Origin: Victivallis vadensis
GTDB taxonomy: Bacteria > Verrucomicrobiota > Lentisphaeria > Victivallales > GWF2-50-93
Direction: 5' to 3'
NCBI GenBank assembly: GCA_020718525.1
Contig: DYRX01000224.1
Coordinates: forward strand, 1 to 7,251
Length of the DNA stretch: 7,251 nucleotides
Both the position numbers and the translations under genes were made by a program. Positions 4,835 through 7,251 of the stretch are shown here, piece after piece. The stretch's first letter is position 1. The number at the start of each line of letters is the position of its first letter. The notes beneath the pieces are model-generated. The model did not search any database, was not told the DNA's origin, and saw only the letters and a program-made list of their open reading frames with translations.

Positions 4835-7120
4835 ATGCGTATTTTCAACTCAAGGGAACTTAGATTCCTCCACAGACTTGTCCTTGCGGCTACAATGAGC
4901 GGCATTGCCATCGGGACGCTATCGGTCCGCGCCGCGGATGCCGAAAATGACGAAAGCGACTACAGCGGCATTCCCCTGCTGAAATGGGTAGGACCGGGTC
5001 AGCCGGGAACCCATGCGGAATATCTACAGACACAGGATCAGCGTACCATCGAGATGACTCCGCTCTTTCGTTCCACCTTGAAAGAACTCGGAAACAACAA
5101 GCTCATTGTTCTTGTGAACGGCGGCTTGCGTCCGTCTATTCAGACGAAGCTGGACACGTATGTTGACGACCTGCAGAACGCAGGCTACACGGTATCCGTC
5201 TATGACTGCAACTACGGAACAGCCGAACAACTGAAGGCATTTCTGCAAACCGAGGCCGAGGACTTGCTCGGTTGCACGTTCATCGGCAACATTCCATGCG
5301 CCTGGTTCGAGGTCGCCAATGACTACGCCGGCAGTGGCAACTATGGCTATACTTCCTTTCCCTGCGACCTCTTCCTGACCGACCTCGACGGGGCGTGGAC
5401 TGACGCGCAGACGATATCGCCCATGCAAGCGGGGGTCTATGACAGCCATACGGCCGGCACCGGGGACATGGCGCCGGAGATCTTCATCGGCCGGATCGAT
5501 GCCTCGCAGATGTCGGGAGACACAGAGGCGAACCAGACCAATGCCTACCTACAGAAGTTGCACAACTGCTACGTGTCTGGAACCACGGTCGGAACCGCCG
5601 GTCTGACGTACACGGAGGACGACTGGGCCTCCCACAGCTACTTTCAGACAGACATTGCCTATGCGTATCCCACGTACCAGGCGATCGTGGCACCCAAAAC
5701 GAACCGGGCTGACTACCGCAGTAACCAGCTACCTTTGACGACCTATGAGTTCGTACAGTTGTCCTGCCATTCCAGTTCCCAGTTGCACCAATTCACGCGG
5801 GGCGGCGAACTCTACAACACCGAGCTTCGTGCCGTCCCTCCTCAGGCGGTGCTCTACAACCTCTTCTGCTGTAGCGGTTGCCGCTTCACGGACAGCAATT
5901 TTATGGGCGGCGCATATATCTTCAACTCCAGTTCTACCAGCCTAGCCGCTGTCGGCAGTACCAAGACGGGATCCATGCTTGAATTCTACCAATTCTACCA
6001 GCCGCTGGGAGCGGGAAAGTCGTTCGGGCAGTCCCTCAAGGAATGGTTCGAGGCCCAGGCTCCGTACGACGCAAGTGAAGTCTACTGGCATTACGGGATG
6101 TCTATCATCGGCGATCCCTGCCTCTCGCGCACCATCATCACCCGTCCAGCCTACACGGTGACCTACGATGCCAACGGTGCGACGTCGGGGATGCCGCCGG
6201 CACCACAAGCCAAGACTCACGACATGGTTCTGACTCTCGCCACCAACAGTGGGAATCTTGCAAAAACTGCTTCCACTTTCGCGGGATGGAATACTGCCGC
6301 AGACGGCAATGGAACTTCATACGCCGAAGGCGCAAGCTACACCGCGAACGCATCCGCAACTCTGTATGCGAAATGGACGACATCTTCTATGGCATATACC
6401 ATTACTTTTTTCGCCGGTACCGGTGGTGCAATAAGTGGGACAACACCTCAGACTCTTGTATCTGGCGGGATCTGTTCGCCTGTCATGGCCATACCGGAGA
6501 CAGGGTATTCATTCGTAAACTGGACTTCGAACCTCGGCACCACATACACCAACATTAGTATCACTGTTGGACCTGTCACCGACAACCAGACTTGGACCGC
6601 AAATTTTGTAAAAAACGCTAGCCCTGGCCAGTTGCTGAAACTCACGTTGAACGCTTCGTATCGGAATATTAAAACGCCTGATTCAGGGCTTGACAGGTAC
6701 AGTATAACTTGCATTGCACAACTGCCAGACTCGTTTGATATGAGCAGTGTAGGGGATTCAACGGAAGTTTCGCTCGATTTTGGGGATTACTCTTTCACCG
6801 GCACGATAGGGGAAGCTTTCAAAAGCAGGTTTGACCCCATAAAGGGCGGGAATGCGGTATTCAAAAGTTCGAGCGAAACAGTCACGGTCCGCTTGAAAAA
6901 GGACAAGAAACTTACGGTTGTTATAAGCGGAAAGAACACAAAGGGGACGAATGTCCTTGACATTTCCGCCGAGAATGATGGAAAATTCAATTGCGTGATC
7001 GAAGATTTCAACTGTGCCTTCGGAGATTCCGAGACTTCTCACAGCAATTATACAGCGTCGTGCAACAAAAAAACCAGCGCGAAAGGTCTAGTTTCTTGGA
7101 CGACGAGAGGGAAATACTGA
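4835..7120 (+). CDS. Secreted gingipain-like (C25/clan CD) protein with InlB-type repeats
   Basis: This 761-aa protein starts with a signal peptide (basic start, hydrophobic LVLAATMSGIAIGTL, likely cleavage near Ala-Asp-Ala at about 33-36). Residues about 85-430 resemble the peptidase C25 (gingipain) fold: strand LIVLVNGGL (90-98), FPCDLFLTDLDGAWTD (175-190), PEIFIGRIDA (214-223), candidate catalytic His312 in QLSCHSSS, candidate Cys345 or Cys346 in LFCCSGC (343-349), and the closing WHYGMSIIGDPCL (418-430). A Listeria-Bacteroides repeat (PF09479-like) spans 440-514, ending in LYAKW. A divergent InlB-type repeat spans 519-591. The tail (592-761) is beta-rich, with FGDYSFTG and VTVRLKKDKKL, and recalls C-terminal modules of secreted proteins in this bacterial group; it is not assigned to a family. 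No LPxTG, PEP-CTERM or clear Por-secretion tail is seen. GC drops sharply after about 6180. Peptidase activity and target are unproven. Confidence 0.8.
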   Translation: MRIFNSRELRFLHRLVLAATMSGIAIGTLSVRAADAENDESDYSGIPLLKWVGPGQPGTHAEYLQTQDQRTIEMTPLFRSTLKELGNNKLIVLVNGGLRPSIQTKLDTYVDDLQNAGYTVSVYDCNYGTAEQLKAFLQTEAEDLLGCTFIGNIPCAWFEVANDYAGSGNYGYTSFPCDLFLTDLDGAWTDAQTISPMQAGVYDSHTAGTGDMAPEIFIGRIDASQMSGDTEANQTNAYLQKLHNCYVSGTTVGTAGLTYTEDDWASHSYFQTDIAYAYPTYQAIVAPKTNRADYRSNQLPLTTYEFVQLSCHSSSQLHQFTRGGELYNTELRAVPPQAVLYNLFCCSGCRFTDSNFMGGAYIFNSSSTSLAAVGSTKTGSMLEFYQFYQPLGAGKSFGQSLKEWFEAQAPYDASEVYWHYGMSIIGDPCLSRTIITRPAYTVTYDANGATSGMPPAPQAKTHDMVLTLATNSGNLAKTASTFAGWNTAADGNGTSYAEGASYTANASATLYAKWTTSSMAYTITFFAGTGGAISGTTPQTLVSGGICSPVMAIPETGYSFVNWTSNLGTTYTNISITVGPVTDNQTWTANFVKNASPGQLLKLTLNASYRNIKTPDSGLDRYSITCIAQLPDSFDMSSVGDSTEVSLDFGDYSFTGTIGEAFKSRFDPIKGGNAVFKSSSETVTVRLKKDKKLTVVISGKNTKGTNVLDISAENDGKFNCVIEDFNCAFGDSETSHSNYTASCNKKTSAKGLVSWTTRGKY

Positions 7121-7251
7121 TTTCAGATAATTTAATCGTATAGGAAATTGTATTTTTTATAATTTTCGTAATCGTAGTCGCTATCGCTATCAGCGGAGCG
7201 GCAATCGATAAATTTAGTTGAATACGAACCCAGTATGCCAGTATCTCCGAG
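7121..7251. other. Non-coding right end with AT hairpin and hexamer array
   Basis: After the stop of the secreted-protein gene, an imperfect hairpin (GGAAATTGTA at 7143-7152 against TATAATTTTC at 7158-7167, including two G-T pairs, loop TTTTT) may act as a weak terminator. Four hexamers follow at 7166-7189: TCGTAA, TCGTAG, TCGCTA, TCGCTA. No gene is visible up to the end of the window. Confidence 0.4.

Noticed and set aside
5024..5449. 141-aa minus-strand frame inside the secreted-protein gene
   Set aside because: It is an antisense shadow in GC-rich coding DNA with no start context or family match.
5982..5999. Tandem 9-mer AATTCTACC inside the secreted-protein gene
   Set aside because: It encodes FYQFYQ in frame within the catalytic domain; two copies alone do not indicate a functional repeat.

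Overview
The window reads as bacterial chromosome of roughly 40-63 % GC, with good Shine-Dalgarno (SD) sites and one sigma70-like promoter. The gene set is a eukaryote-type UDP-sugar pyrophosphorylase, a class III-like PPK2, a prenyltransferase-repeat protein and a secreted caspase-fold protein with InlB/Listeria-Bacteroides repeats. This suggests a member of the PVC group, perhaps Lentisphaerota/Victivallales or a relative. That placement is inference from gene content; no marker gene is present.

Layout. The left end holds a short tandem/inverted repeat patch (12-70) next to a complete tRNA-Val(CAC) on the minus strand, with CCA encoded. A degenerate CTTTGCGT tandem repeat (419-442) lies just beyond the 3' end of a minus-strand gene for a prenyltransferase alpha/alpha-barrel repeat protein (453-1424, TTG start). 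A 336-nt divergent region (1425-1760) holds a GC-rich hairpin with a T tail and a probable promoter. It leads into a plus-strand operon: ppk2 (1761-2576), a UAP1/AGX-type nucleotidyltransferase (2621-4027), and a small unknown gene that overlaps the latter by 8 nt (4020-4340). PPK2 moves phosphate from polyphosphate to nucleotides and the pyrophosphorylase consumes UTP, so the pair may link polyphosphate to nucleotide-sugar supply; this is an inference.

Next comes a 494-nt stretch without an intact gene (4341-4834). It carries a long-range inverted repeat, a strong hairpin (probable terminator), what may be the decayed C-terminal end of a formylglycine-generating-enzyme-like (SUMF1) domain, and a convincing TTGACT-17-TAAAGT promoter. 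That promoter drives a 761-aa secreted protein (4835-7120): signal peptide, gingipain-like (C25/clan CD) catalytic region, a Listeria-Bacteroides repeat, a divergent InlB-type repeat and a beta-rich tail. The gene changes base composition sharply part-way through, suggesting a mosaic origin. The window ends in an AT-rich hairpin and a short hexamer array.

No CRISPR array, intact insertion sequence, complete integrase or rRNA was seen. The most interesting items are the mosaic protease-like protein, the possible SUMF1 relic in front of it, and the PPK2/UDP-sugar operon with its unknown third gene.
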